The notes under the pieces were generated by a model. That model searched no databases. It was given only the letters and a program-made list of their open reading frames with translations, and had not been told where the DNA came from. Positions 15,912 through 24,642 of a DNA stretch of 29,943 nt are shown here, in pieces. Source of the stretch: UBA5078 sp963977405 (GTDB lineage: Bacteria > Pseudomonadota > Gammaproteobacteria > Pseudomonadales > Pseudohongiellaceae); NCBI GenBank assembly GCA_963977405.1, contig CAXBOY010000033.1, positions 1 to 29,943 of the forward strand. Reading direction: 5' to 3'. The translations under genes were made by a program, and so were the position numbers. Position 1 is the stretch's first letter. Every line of letters begins with the position of its first letter.

Positions 15912-16376
15912 ATGTTGCACATCGCTCTATACCAACCCGAGATTCCCCCAAACACTGGCAATATCATCCGTCTAGCCGCCAACACCGGCGCAATTCTCCA
16001 CTTGATCAAACCCTTGGGCTTTTCACTCGACGAGAAGCAAGTGCGCCGCGCTGGCCTAGACTATTACGAGGTCGACAGGGTGCATGTGCACGAATCTTGG
16101 GAGGCCTTTCAGACCGAGGGGCCAAAGGGTCGTCTTTTTGCCCTAAGCACGAAAGGCACTGCCAGTCACTGTGAGGCGCAATTCAGAGATGGTGATATTT
16201 TATTGTTTGGCCCGGAGACTCGCGGCCTGCCAGCCGATATTCGTGAGGCGCTGCCTGCGGAGCAGGTATTACGCATACCTATGCGAGCACAAAGTCGAAG
16301 CCTGAATCTTTCGAACTCCGTGGCTATCGTTCTGTATGAGGCATTACGGCAATTAGATTTCGATTTCGAGGAATGA
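15912..16376 (+). CDS. trmL: tRNA (cytidine/uridine-34 2'-O)-methyltransferase TrmL
   Basis: This 154-residue SPOUT-class methyltransferase uses S-adenosylmethionine to methylate the 2'-O of the wobble base in leucine tRNAs. All family motifs are visible: PEIPPNTGNIIRLAANTGA near the N-terminus, LLFGPETRGLP in the middle and IPMRAQSRSLNLSNSVAIVLYE near the C-terminus, where the SAM-binding knot forms. The length is the family's usual 150-160. GAGA lies 7 bases before the ATG. It stands alone on the plus strand between the divergent MSHA operon and convergent secB. Confidence 0.95.
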   Translation: MLHIALYQPEIPPNTGNIIRLAANTGAILHLIKPLGFSLDEKQVRRAGLDYYEVDRVHVHESWEAFQTEGPKGRLFALSTKGTASHCEAQFRDGDILLFGPETRGLPADIREALPAEQVLRIPMRAQSRSLNLSNSVAIVLYEALRQLDFDFEE

Positions 16377-16399
16377 GACGAGCCCGAGCAGGGAGTTGA

Positions 16400-16470
16400 T
16401 CGCCTGCAAGGCAGGCTCCTACAATTAGATTTTTTAAAGATCCAAGCGGTAGGAGCGCCCTAGCTGCGAC
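16400..16470. repeat. Inverted pair of REP-like sequences (REPIN-like) between trmL and secB
   Basis: Two similar units face each other: 16400-16423 (TCGCCTGCAAGGCAGGCTCCTACA) is written here only by its ends, TCGC and GCTCCTAC; 16449-16470 read in reverse is TCGCAGCTAGGGCGCTCCTAC. Both share TCGC at one end and GCTCCTAC at the other. The first contains GCCTGC-AAG-GCAGGC, a tight hairpin followed by TTTTTT at 16430-16435, which could terminate trmL. The form resembles the REP doublets (REPINs) of Pseudomonas. Confidence 0.5.
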
Positions 16471-16475
16471 AAGTC

Positions 16476-17018
16476 TTAGTTTGCGGCATCACCTGCAGGC
16501 GCTTCACCAGCGGCCTGTGCTGCTTGTTGCTGCTTGCTCTGTGCGTACAGTGCATCGAAGTTCACTGGCGCGAGATTCACAGGTGGGAAGCTACCTTTTA
16601 CGATTAAGGAGTCAATTGCTTCACGCGCGTATGGGAACAGGATGTTAGGACAAACAGCCGAAAGCACCTGCTCTAGATCCGCATCTGCCAAGCCTGTGCA
16701 AGTGAAGATGCCCGCTTGGTGCACTTCCGCTAGGAATGCGGCATTTTCTTCGATTTTAGCTTCAACAGTAATCGTAAGTACGACCTCAAACATGCCTTCA
16801 GAGATGCGTGCGCTCTTGCTGCCAAGATTGAAAGAAATCTTTGGGGCCCACTGCCCTTGGAATACCGCGGGGCTGCGTGGCGACTCGAACGAGGAGTCTT
16901 TCACATAAATGCGCTGCAGAGCAAAAGATGGCCCAGTGGCTTCTTGCCCATTTGCTGCGCCAGCCGCTGGAGCTGTGGTTTCAGTGCTTTGGTTTTGATC
17001 GTCTTTGTTCTCTGCCAT
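16476..17018 (-). CDS. secB: Protein-export chaperone SecB
   Basis: SecB is the tetrameric cytoplasmic chaperone that delivers precursors to SecA. Family segments are FALQRIYVKDSSFESPRSP, AEVHQAGIFTCTGL, VCPNILFPYAREAIDSL and PPVNLAPVNFDALY. I place the start at the ATG at 17018 (180 residues) because AGGAAC lies about 6 bases upstream; the open frame continues upstream to 17078, but that extension is not conserved-looking. Both ends are padded with Ala, Gln and Gly (the first ~28 and the last ~20 residues), making it somewhat longer than the E. coli protein (155). It follows the rhodanese gene without the grxC that separates the two in E. coli. Confidence 0.95.
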   Translation of the reverse strand: MAENKDDQNQSTETTAPAAGAANGQEATGPSFALQRIYVKDSSFESPRSPAVFQGQWAPKISFNLGSKSARISEGMFEVVLTITVEAKIEENAAFLAEVHQAGIFTCTGLADADLEQVLSAVCPNILFPYAREAIDSLIVKGSFPPVNLAPVNFDALYAQSKQQQAAQAAGEAPAGDAAN

Positions 17019-17087
17019 GATTGTTCCTGCATCACTCTTGGGTTGTTGTGAAAAGGGGCCTGTAAACCATTCCCCCAAAGGGAATAC

Positions 17088-17504
17088 CTATTTTTGCACC
17101 AATGGCAAATTATCAGCTCGCCATTCAGTGATTCCGCCGCTCAATCGCATTACATTCTCGAATCCGGCGCTTTTCAATATCTTCACAGCATCGGTCGATT
17201 GCTGCCCTAAGCGGCAGGCAACGATAATCGGCTTCGCCTTATGTTTTTCTAACTCGGAGACACGACTTCCCAACTTGCTCATGGGGATGTGCACAGAGTC
17301 CACAATATGGCCGGCGTCGAAGTCCTTTTTCTCGCGAATGTCGAGTAATACTGCATCGGAGCGATTAATTAACATCACTGCCTGTTGACAGCTAAGTGCC
17401 TCACCTGCGCTTCTGGAGCGATGGAGCACTAATGCGATAACCAGCCCGACCCAGAGCGTGGCAAGAATCCAATGATTCCCAACAAATTCAATAAATTGCG
17501 CCAT
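17088..17504 (-). CDS. Membrane-anchored rhodanese (YibN-like)
   Basis: The likely start is the ATG at 17504, giving 138 residues: MAQFIEFVGNHW, a membrane helix (about 11-27), then one rhodanese domain. The active-site loop is CRLGQQS with Cys97; LLDIREKKDFDAGHIVDSVHIP and LSGGITEWRADNLPLV are family segments. The open frame extends to 17618, but that extra N-terminus is Cys/Arg-rich and unlike a real protein start. The E. coli gene yibN has the same build and also sits between secB and gpmM. The sulfur acceptor is unknown. Position upstream of secB on the same strand suggests a two-gene operon. Confidence 0.88.
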   Translation of the reverse strand: MAQFIEFVGNHWILATLWVGLVIALVLHRSRSAGEALSCQQAVMLINRSDAVLLDIREKKDFDAGHIVDSVHIPMSKLGSRVSELEKHKAKPIIVACRLGQQSTDAVKILKSAGFENVMRLSGGITEWRADNLPLVQK

Positions 17505-17768
17505 AATCCGAATCGGTCTCCACCGTGCTAAACAGCAACGGTATGGTGATGCTGCAACGTCCCAACGCGTAGGACGATTGCAAAAAAGGGAGGCAGTATA
17601 CACGCCAATGCACGCCATAAGAAAGTTCCAAACCCGCCTGAAGCAAATAGACGCCCCTACTTTTAGCCCAATTGCTCTACTCTACAGTCTCGCTATGAGG
17701 CGGCGTTTCCGAGATAATATCGTCGCTGCACCTTGTTGAACGTACTAAGAATTGGAATCCCTATCGCT

Positions 17769-19349
17769 ATGAGCGCAAGCACTGCTAATCCCACAGCTAA
17801 CATCCCCTTCAAAAAAACCGCCCTTCTACTCATTCTAGATGGTTGGGGTTACAGAGAAGAGACCGAATACAACGCCATCAGCGCCGCCAACACACCAGTT
17901 TGGGACAGGCTCTGGGGCACTTGCCCCCATACGCTGATCAAAACATCGGGGGTTGAGGTAGGCTTGCCTACTGGGCAAATGGGCAATTCGGAAGTCGGAC
18001 ACATGAACCTAGGCGCTGGCCGAGTTGTGTATCAAAACCTGACCCGCATCGACAAGGCGATCGAAGATGGCACCTTCTACCTAAACGAGCCCCTAGTGGA
18101 CGCAGTCGACAAGGCTATTATGGTGGACAAGGCCGTGCATATTCTGGGGCTCCTATCTCCAGGTGGCATCCACAGCAGCGAAGAACAGATTCTCGCGATG
18201 ATCGAATTGGCCGAGCAGCGCGGCGCAGAACACATCTACTTGCATGCGTTTCTCGACGGCCGCGACACCCCACCGCGCAGCGCATTAGCATCCTTGCAGC
18301 GGGCAGAAAAAGCTCTGCAAGACACGGGCTGCGGCCGCATCGTGTCCATCGTCGGTCGCTATTTCGCGATGGACCGAGACAATCGCTGGGATCGCGTAGA
18401 AAAGGCTTATAACCTCATCATGGGAGCGGAGTCCGAGTATCGTTTCGCAACTGTCGAAGAGGCGCTGGCCGCCGCTTATGCGCGCGACGAAGATGATGAG
18501 TTCGTAAAAGCTACGGTGATTGCACCGGAACAAGAGTCCCCCATACATATCGAAGATGGCGACACACTAATTTACATGAACTTTCGCTCGGACCGTGCCA
18601 GAGAATTAACTCGCGCTATCAACGACAAAGAGTTCAGTGGTTTTACACGCAATTACCAGCGCGAACTGGGCGACTTCGTGACTCTTACAGAATATGCCGC
18701 GGATATCGACGTAGTCTGCGCTTACCCGCCACAGCCTATGAACAATGTTCTCGGCGAGTATTTGGCCAACGAACATAAAACACAGCTACGCATCGCCGAG
18801 ACCGAGAAATACGCGCACGTCACCTTCTTCTTTAGCGGCGGTAGAGAGAAAGAGTTCGAAGGAGAGACCCGCGAGCTAATCCCCTCGCCTCAAGTCGCAA
18901 CCTACGATTTACAGCCAGAGATGAGCGCCGTGGAAGTCACCGACAAACTCGTTGCGGCGATTCGCTCCGGCAGCTACGACGCCATCGTATGCAACTATGC
19001 CAATGGCGACATGGTCGGCCACACCGGCAGCTTCGAGGCCGCGATCAAGGCTGTGGAGACGCTGGACGTCTGCCTTGGACGCATCGAACAGGCTATTCTC
19101 GAGACCGATGGGCAGTGCCTGATCACCGCCGATCACGGTAATGTAGAGCAGATGGTAGACCCGAGCTCTGGCCAGGCCCTGACCTCACACACCAACGGCC
19201 CGGTGCCATTGGTCTATGTTGGCAACAAGCCTTGGCAATTTGCCGCACCCGGCAGCCTATGCGACATAGCACCTACCCTGTTGGAATTGATGGAGATGCC
19301 AGTGCCAGTAGAGATGACCGGCACCCCTTTGATGCGCAAAGAAGGCTAA
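17769..19349 (+). CDS. gpmI: Cofactor-independent phosphoglycerate mutase GpmI
   Basis: This glycolytic enzyme interconverts 2- and 3-phosphoglycerate with manganese ions. From the ATG at 17769 it has 526 residues, close to the family's ~514; an in-frame TTG at 17733 would add 12 but has no support. Key residues are visible: Asp24 in LILDGWG, the phosphorylated Ser74 in TGQMGNSEVGHMNLGAG, HAFLDGRDTPP, MNFRSDRARE and, near the C-terminus, ITADHGN and TSHTNGPVP, which hold metal ligands. The start has only a weak binding site (GGA about 12 bases upstream). Its stop abuts the envC start (TAAGTG), as in the E. coli gpmM-envC-yibQ cluster. Confidence 0.96.
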   Translation: MSASTANPTANIPFKKTALLLILDGWGYREETEYNAISAANTPVWDRLWGTCPHTLIKTSGVEVGLPTGQMGNSEVGHMNLGAGRVVYQNLTRIDKAIEDGTFYLNEPLVDAVDKAIMVDKAVHILGLLSPGGIHSSEEQILAMIELAEQRGAEHIYLHAFLDGRDTPPRSALASLQRAEKALQDTGCGRIVSIVGRYFAMDRDNRWDRVEKAYNLIMGAESEYRFATVEEALAAAYARDEDDEFVKATVIAPEQESPIHIEDGDTLIYMNFRSDRARELTRAINDKEFSGFTRNYQRELGDFVTLTEYAADIDVVCAYPPQPMNNVLGEYLANEHKTQLRIAETEKYAHVTFFFSGGREKEFEGETRELIPSPQVATYDLQPEMSAVEVTDKLVAAIRSGSYDAIVCNYANGDMVGHTGSFEAAIKAVETLDVCLGRIEQAILETDGQCLITADHGNVEQMVDPSSGQALTSHTNGPVPLVYVGNKPWQFAAPGSLCDIAPTLLELMEMPVPVEMTGTPLMRKEG

Positions 19350-20537
19350 GTGAACGCGAGTAGGACGAGGCAGTACACATCAAGAAGAGTGCGCCGCGAT
19401 TGCTTCGCGGCGCTACTTTGCGCCCTACTCACCCTAAGTATCCCGCCCGCACTACAAGCCCAAGAACCACCCCCAGAGGAACAGCTCGCCCAACTCAACT
19501 CTGCGATCGCCGACATCGAGACTTGGCTAAACTCCGCAGCCAATAACCGCAGTGCGCTCGAAACACAGCTGCGTGAGAACACTCAGAAGATCGACAGCAT
19601 CCGCGCGCAAGTCGCGGAGAATCGAGACGCCATCGCCAATCTGCAATCACAACTGAACAGCCTGAACGAGCGCAGTACCGCGCTAGAGCTAGAGAAGAGC
19701 GCGCAGGAAACGCTGGTCAAGCAGGCCGTGCGTGCTGCATATGTGTCCGGGCAAGAACCCTACCTCAAGCCCCTATTGAATCAACAAGACCCAGCGCGAA
19801 GCGCCCGCATGCTCAACTATTACGAGCACTTCAATCGCGAACGCCTAGCTAGGGTTCGAGAGTTTCGCGAGACACTAAGCGAGCTACTAGCCACACGCGC
19901 TCAGATAGCGGCATCCACGGTTGAGCGCGACACAACCCAGACGCAGCTGCAAGCACAGCTAGATTCCCTCGGTACAGAGCAGGCTCAGCGCAACACCCTC
20001 CTAGCCGCTTTGAAGGACGACATAGCAACGCGTAGCGGCGAGTTGCAACAACTCACTGAGGATCGCGGTCGTTTAGAAGCCTTGATTGCTAAAATTCAGG
20101 AAGCGATTGCTAGCATTCCACCGCCTGAGCAGCTTACTCCTTTCGCACAGTCCCGCGGCAAACTGCCCTGGCCTGTGGCCAGCGGCACAGCACTTAATCG
20201 TTTCGGCGCGGCCTATAGTGACGGCAACTTGCATAGAGCGGGTATTGTTATGGAAGCCGAAATCGGCTCTCCAGTGCGGGCAGTGCATCCAGGTCGAGTC
20301 GTATTCGCCGACTGGCTCAGGGGCTCAGGCTTGCTAGTGGTTGTCGATCATGGCGAAGGCTACCTGAGCCTTTATGCAAACAATCAGAGCCTTGTGAAAC
20401 GCAAAGGCGATTGGGTCAACCGCGGCGAAGCCCTAGCAACCTCGGGCGAGGACGGCGGCACGGGCAGGCCGGGCATTTACTTCGAGATAAGGCACAATGG
20501 CCAGGCGCAAGACCCAGCTCTATGGTGTGAGACTTAA
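19350..20537 (+). CDS. envC: EnvC-type murein hydrolase activator with degenerate LytM domain
   Basis: This 395-residue protein starts with GTG immediately after the gpmI stop, with GAAGG just upstream. A signal peptide (about residues 19-37, ending ALQAQ) leads to a long coiled coil (about 40-255) and a C-terminal LytM/M23 domain (about 268-393). The M23 zinc site is lost: HRAGIVMEA lacks the Asp of HxGxD, LYANNQSL lacks the His of the family YxHL motif, and GIYFEIR replaces HLHFE. EnvC of E. coli is degenerate in the same way and activates the amidases AmiA and AmiB at the division site, so this protein most likely does likewise rather than cut murein itself. Confidence 0.93.
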   Translation: MNASRTRQYTSRRVRRDCFAALLCALLTLSIPPALQAQEPPPEEQLAQLNSAIADIETWLNSAANNRSALETQLRENTQKIDSIRAQVAENRDAIANLQSQLNSLNERSTALELEKSAQETLVKQAVRAAYVSGQEPYLKPLLNQQDPARSARMLNYYEHFNRERLARVREFRETLSELLATRAQIAASTVERDTTQTQLQAQLDSLGTEQAQRNTLLAALKDDIATRSGELQQLTEDRGRLEALIAKIQEAIASIPPPEQLTPFAQSRGKLPWPVASGTALNRFGAAYSDGNLHRAGIVMEAEIGSPVRAVHPGRVVFADWLRGSGLLVVVDHGEGYLSLYANNQSLVKRKGDWVNRGEALATSGEDGGTGRPGIYFEIRHNGQAQDPALWCET

Positions 20538-20574
20538 TAGAACTAAGGCCAGCAGGAAAATCACTAGGCCATTG

Positions 20575-20602
20575 TTGGCGCAGGACCGTTGCATGCTATG
20601 CT
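20575..20602 (+). promoter_or_regulatory. Possible promoter for ctpA
   Basis: In the 118-base gap between envC and ctpA, TTGGCG (20575-20580) and TATGCT (20597-20602) are spaced by 16 bases. Each matches the sigma-70 consensus at four of six positions. This would give ctpA a transcript separate from gpmI-envC. The match is modest. Confidence 0.3.
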
Positions 20603-20654
20603 CGGTGCATTGGAATTATTGCCCTTCGGGGTTGAATGAGTTCGGAGGCTTGTC

Positions 20655-22004
20655 ATGAACATGTTTTTGCAGAAATTCCCAAGCAAGCGCTTTTGTGTTG
20701 GGCTGCTCTGCAGCGCTCTAGGCGCCACTAGCTATGCGCAAAATCCCAGCCAGGAAGAGGCACTACCCCTGCCCTTTGAGGAAGTGCGTATCTTCGCCGA
20801 GGCTCTCGACAACATCCGCAGCTCCTATGTGCGCGAGATCGATGACAAGACCCTGCTCGAATACGCCATTAAAGGAATGCTCTCTGGACTCGACCCACAT
20901 TCCGCCTATCTGGCAGGCGAAGAATACGACTCCCTGCAGGAGAATACTCAAGGGCAGTTTGGCGGCCTAGGTATCGAGATTGGGGAACAAGACGGCTATA
21001 TTAAGATCATTTCCCCCATCGACGACTCGCCAGCTTCACGCGCGGGCATTCTGCCAGGCGATTTGATTATCGAACTCGATGGTAAGCCCCTACGCGAGAT
21101 GCCTATCAACGACGCAATCAATATGATGCGCGGCGAGATCGGCACCACCATCGATATCGGCATCATGCGGGAGGGCGTGCCTGAGCCTTTAGAGTTCACG
21201 CTAACACGCGATGTGATAGCCGTGGCCAGCGTGCGTCACCGCGAACTAGAGCCCGGCTATGAGTACTTACGTATCTCTCAGTTCAAGGTGAATACCGGCA
21301 CCGAGGTAGAAGATGCTTTAGCCGAGATACGCGAGGCGACCCCCGATTTGAAGGGCTTAGTATTGGACCTGCGCAATAATCCCGGTGGCATCCTGCAGGC
21401 TTCGGTACAAGTCGTAGACGCCTTCATCACCGAAGGCAAGATCGTCTACACACAAGGCCGTGACAACGAAGTGCAGATGGAATTCTTTGCCGACGCACTA
21501 GACCCAAGTGGCGGTGTGCCATTGGTGGTACTCATTAACTCGGGTACCGCCTCCGCAGCAGAGATCGTATCGGGCGCCCTTCAGGACCACGGCCGCGCCG
21601 TCATCATGGGCACCCGCAGCTTCGGCAAAGGCTCTGTACAAAGCGTAATGCCAATCGCCGAGAACCGCGCCATTAAGCTCACCACTTCCCTTTATTTCAC
21701 CCCCGATGGGCGCTCTATTCAGGCCCAGGGCATCAAGCCCGACATCGAGGTAGAAGAGGCATTGGTTACACGCGCAACTGGTCGTGCAGGTTATACCGAG
21801 GCGGATCTCGAAGGGCATCTACGCAATGGCAACGATCTCGACGATATCGTTCGCGAGCCAACCGTGACGGCTGAACGAGTAGTGCTCAACGACTATCAGT
21901 TACAAGAGGCACTTACACTTTTGCGCGGCTTAAACATCCTCGACTCTGCCCGCAATAGGAAGAGCAATCTTAGTACGCGCATTACCGATGCTAGAGCCCA
22001 ATAA
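20655..22004 (+). CDS. ctpA: C-terminal processing peptidase (S41 family)
   Basis: This 449-residue periplasmic protease has a signal peptide (about residues 1-28, cut after SYA), a helical N-terminal region, a PDZ domain (about 98-190, with GLGIEIG and the loop SPASRAGILPGDLIIELDG) and the S41 catalytic core. The nucleophile is Ser300 in NSGTASAAE and the general base Lys325 in RSFGKGSVQ, 25 residues apart as in Prc. GGAGG lies 6 bases before the ATG. It sits between envC and the yibQ-like gene, which are neighbours in E. coli. CtpA enzymes in several bacteria cut peptidoglycan hydrolases or their regulators, so a link to EnvC-controlled cell separation is plausible but inferred. Confidence 0.94.
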   Translation: MNMFLQKFPSKRFCVGLLCSALGATSYAQNPSQEEALPLPFEEVRIFAEALDNIRSSYVREIDDKTLLEYAIKGMLSGLDPHSAYLAGEEYDSLQENTQGQFGGLGIEIGEQDGYIKIISPIDDSPASRAGILPGDLIIELDGKPLREMPINDAINMMRGEIGTTIDIGIMREGVPEPLEFTLTRDVIAVASVRHRELEPGYEYLRISQFKVNTGTEVEDALAEIREATPDLKGLVLDLRNNPGGILQASVQVVDAFITEGKIVYTQGRDNEVQMEFFADALDPSGGVPLVVLINSGTASAAEIVSGALQDHGRAVIMGTRSFGKGSVQSVMPIAENRAIKLTTSLYFTPDGRSIQAQGIKPDIEVEEALVTRATGRAGYTEADLEGHLRNGNDLDDIVREPTVTAERVVLNDYQLQEALTLLRGLNILDSARNRKSNLSTRITDARAQ

Positions 22005-23100
22005 CGAAAAAGCAGAACGAAAAGTGAAGCAGAACGACACAGGACCTCTTCCCTTTAAGAAAGAGCCTAAATACAAGGACCCTTTCTTAGAGGCTATCAA
22101 GAAGAATCCGCGCCCTCTCTCTATGGTTGTGATCGGTATGATAGGCATGCCGCTTATACTATTATTGAGCGGGCCAGATCGCGCACAGACGCCCGAACAG
22201 TCTCCTGTTATTGAGAACACAATAGAAAGAGTGACACCCACCCCTCTAGAAGTAGAAATAGACGCGACCCCCGACAACTCGGGCAATATCACGACAATGC
22301 CAGAGCTCGGGATTAACAATGCCTCGACAGACGCCTCAGCCCCCTTACCGTTTCATGAAGACGCCGTAGCCCTTATTCCCACTCCCAGCATCACAAGCCC
22401 AGTGGTCAAACCGCAACGACCAAGCATCGCTCTTATCATCGACGATATAGGCTACAACGCCACACTCGGAGAACAGGCAATTGCTTTGCAAGGCGCCGTT
22501 ACTTTCGCAGTACTACCACATACACCACATGGAAAAGAGTTAGCGGAACTTGCCAACCAACAAGGCAAGGAAATCATGCTACACGCGCCGATGAGCAATC
22601 TTGCCAACATGCCCTTAGGGCCGGGCGCGCTTACCGCTGAATTAAGCAAAGAGGTTTTTGTCGCGACACTGAATGATGATATCGACGCAATCCCTCATCT
22701 TCAAGGCGTCAACAATCACATGGGCAGCGCGCTAACCGAAATGACCGTGCCGATGCAGTGGGTGATGGAAGTACTAAAAGCTCGCGATTTATATTTCGTG
22801 GATAGTTACACTACCGCTAAGAGCGTGGCAGGCAAGACAGCCATGGCACAAAACATCCCTACGGTGACCCGCAATGTCTTCCTCGACAATGTGCAAACCC
22901 ATGAAGATATAGATCGTGAATTCAAGAAATTGCTGAAGATGGCGCGAGAGAAAGGCGTAGCCGTAGGAATCGGCCACCCCTACAAAGAGACTCTGATTTA
23001 TTTAGAGCAGGCCCTGCCTCTATTAGAGGAACAGGGCATAGAATTGATTACCGCATCGCAGATGATTGAGTTGCAGCACAAAGCTACAGCCGCATGGTAA
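21988..23100 (+). CDS. Divergent polysaccharide deacetylase family protein (YibQ-like)
   Basis: This 370-residue protein overlaps the end of ctpA by 17 bases. It has a charged cytoplasmic N-terminus, a membrane helix (about residues 44-62), a Pro/Thr-rich linker to about 145, and a divergent polysaccharide deacetylase domain (about 148-365). Family signatures visible are PSIALIIDDIGYN with an Asp pair, FAVLPHTPHG, EIMLHAPM, VNNHMGSALT, FVDSYTTAKSVA and GVAVGIGHPY. The E. coli relative yibQ also follows envC. The substrate is unknown; the retained Asp and His residues suggest a metal-dependent hydrolase acting on an envelope polymer. Its 3' end overlaps the convergent hisF by 17 bases. Confidence 0.88.
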   Translation: MLEPNNEKAERKVKQNDTGPLPFKKEPKYKDPFLEAIKKNPRPLSMVVIGMIGMPLILLLSGPDRAQTPEQSPVIENTIERVTPTPLEVEIDATPDNSGNITTMPELGINNASTDASAPLPFHEDAVALIPTPSITSPVVKPQRPSIALIIDDIGYNATLGEQAIALQGAVTFAVLPHTPHGKELAELANQQGKEIMLHAPMSNLANMPLGPGALTAELSKEVFVATLNDDIDAIPHLQGVNNHMGSALTEMTVPMQWVMEVLKARDLYFVDSYTTAKSVAGKTAMAQNIPTVTRNVFLDNVQTHEDIDREFKKLLKMAREKGVAVGIGHPYKETLIYLEQALPLLEEQGIELITASQMIELQHKATAAW

Positions 23101-23857
23101 TACCTTGTTCGGCCATATACTGCTTGGCCTGCTCGATCGTAAATTCCCCGAAGTGAAATATACTCGCCGCTAGCACCGCATCCGCGTGACCTTCTACTAC
23201 ACCATCGACGAGATCTTGCAGAGTACCTACGCCGCCCGAGGCGATAATGGGCACACTGACGCTATCGCTTATGGCGCGGTTGAGTTCAAGATCGAAACCG
23301 CTCTTAGTGCCGTCACGATCCATGCTGGTTAACAGCAACTCACCTGCGCCGAATGCCACCATGCGCTTGGCCCATTCGATAGCATCGATACCCGTAGCCT
23401 TGCGACCACCGTGAGTGAAAATCTCCCAGCGATTGCTCTCGCCCTGCACGCTGACTTTCTTGGCGTCCATCGCCAAGACGATGCACTGCGAACCAAATCG
23501 CGCCGCCGCTTCTCGCACGAACTCGGGGTTGAAGACAGCCGCAGTATTGATGGCGACTTTGTCCGCACCCGCGTTCAGCATGGTGCGAATATCTTCTAGT
23601 GTGCGTATGCCGCCCCCAACGGTAAGCGGAATGAACACCTGCCCCGCGATAGACTCTACCGTGTGCACGGTGGTCTCACGACCCTCGTGGCTGGCGGTAA
23701 TATCGAGGAAGGTAATCTCGTCTGCACCGGCGTCGCTGTAGCGCTTCGAGATCTCCACGGGATCCCCCGCGTCACGAATGTCGAGGAATTTTACGCCCTT
23801 CACTACTCGTCCCTTGTCACAATCCAAACAGGGAATAATGCGCTTGGCCAGTGCCAT
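23084..23857 (-). CDS. hisF: Imidazole glycerol phosphate synthase cyclase subunit HisF
   Basis: HisF is the TIM-barrel subunit that, with ammonia from HisH, turns PRFAR into imidazole glycerol phosphate and AICAR. It has 257 residues, the usual length. Asp12 in IIPCLDCDKGRVVKG and Asp131 in LAMDAKK are the catalytic pair; phosphate-binding motifs TVGGGIRT, SGGVG and VLAASIFH are present. GGGAG lies 7 bases before the ATG, and the gene begins 3 bases after hisA. hisI and hisE, which usually follow, are missing, because the convergent yibQ-like gene occupies the place and overlaps the hisF end. Confidence 0.97.
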   Translation of the reverse strand: MALAKRIIPCLDCDKGRVVKGVKFLDIRDAGDPVEISKRYSDAGADEITFLDITASHEGRETTVHTVESIAGQVFIPLTVGGGIRTLEDIRTMLNAGADKVAINTAAVFNPEFVREAAARFGSQCIVLAMDAKKVSVQGESNRWEIFTHGGRKATGIDAIEWAKRMVAFGAGELLLTSMDRDGTKSGFDLELNRAISDSVSVPIIASGGVGTLQDLVDGVVEGHADAVLAASIFHFGEFTIEQAKQYMAEQGITMRL

Positions 23858-23860
23858 TGT

Positions 23861-24610
23861 TTAGCTCCCGCTCTCGTCGCAGTAACGTTGTGCTTGCGCC
23901 AGATCTAGCGCGCCTTCGTAGATCGCCCTGCCAGTAATGGCGCCCATAATGCCACCACCGGTCGCGGTCTTGGCGACGGCCATCAAGGCGTGAATATCTT
24001 CGATACGACTAACACCACCGGAGGCGATCACGGGTATGCGCGTTGCCTCAGCCAATGCGACAGTTGCCGGCACGTTTACACCCTGCATCATGCCATCGCG
24101 CGCGATATCGGTATAAATAATTGCCTCGACACCATCGTCAGCAAAACGCTTGGCTAGATCGATCACGTGAACATCGGAAACCTTCGCCCAGCCTTCGGTA
24201 GCCACCATGCCCTCTGCCGCATCCAGCCCTACGATAATTTTACCGGGGAATGCTTTACAGGCCTGCGCGACAAACGCCGGATCTTTCACCGCTTGCGTGC
24301 CAATGATGACGAAACTCACGCCTACTTTTAGATAGCGCTCGATGGTCGCGAGATCCCGTATGCCACCGCCGATCTGCAACGGCAGGTGCGGGGAAGCTTG
24401 CGCAATCGCCTGCACGACCTCGCCATTAACGGGTGTGCCCGCGAAAGCACCGTTCAAGTCGACCAGATGCAACCTGCGAGCGCCCTGCTCCAACCAGTGT
24501 CCAGCCGTCTTAACTGGGTCATCAGAGAACACCGTAGAGTCTTCCATGCGGCCTTGCTTGAGGCGTACACATTGTCCGTCTTTTAAGTCGATTGCGGGAA
24601 TTACCAACAT
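23861..24610 (-). CDS. hisA: ProFAR isomerase HisA
   Basis: HisA isomerises ProFAR to PRFAR, the step before HisHF. The 249-residue TIM barrel has the catalytic aspartates Asp8 (VIPAIDLKDGQCVRL) and Asp130 (IIVGLDAAEG), and the phosphate loops LQIGGGIRD and ASGGVS. AAGG lies 9 bases upstream of the ATG. It is followed by hisF 3 bases later and preceded by hisH 32 bases earlier on the same strand. Length and motifs are normal. Confidence 0.97.
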   Translation of the reverse strand: MLVIPAIDLKDGQCVRLKQGRMEDSTVFSDDPVKTAGHWLEQGARRLHLVDLNGAFAGTPVNGEVVQAIAQASPHLPLQIGGGIRDLATIERYLKVGVSFVIIGTQAVKDPAFVAQACKAFPGKIIVGLDAAEGMVATEGWAKVSDVHVIDLAKRFADDGVEAIIYTDIARDGMMQGVNVPATVALAEATRIPVIASGGVSRIEDIHALMAVAKTATGGGIMGAITGRAIYEGALDLAQAQRYCDESGS

Positions 24611-24642
24611 GAAACTAAACCTTATCGTCTAAAACTAGAATT

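Noticed and set aside
17505..17618. N-terminal extension of the rhodanese gene
   Set aside because: It is Cys/Arg/Trp-rich and unlike a signal or domain; the ATG at 17504 gives the normal start with a membrane anchor.
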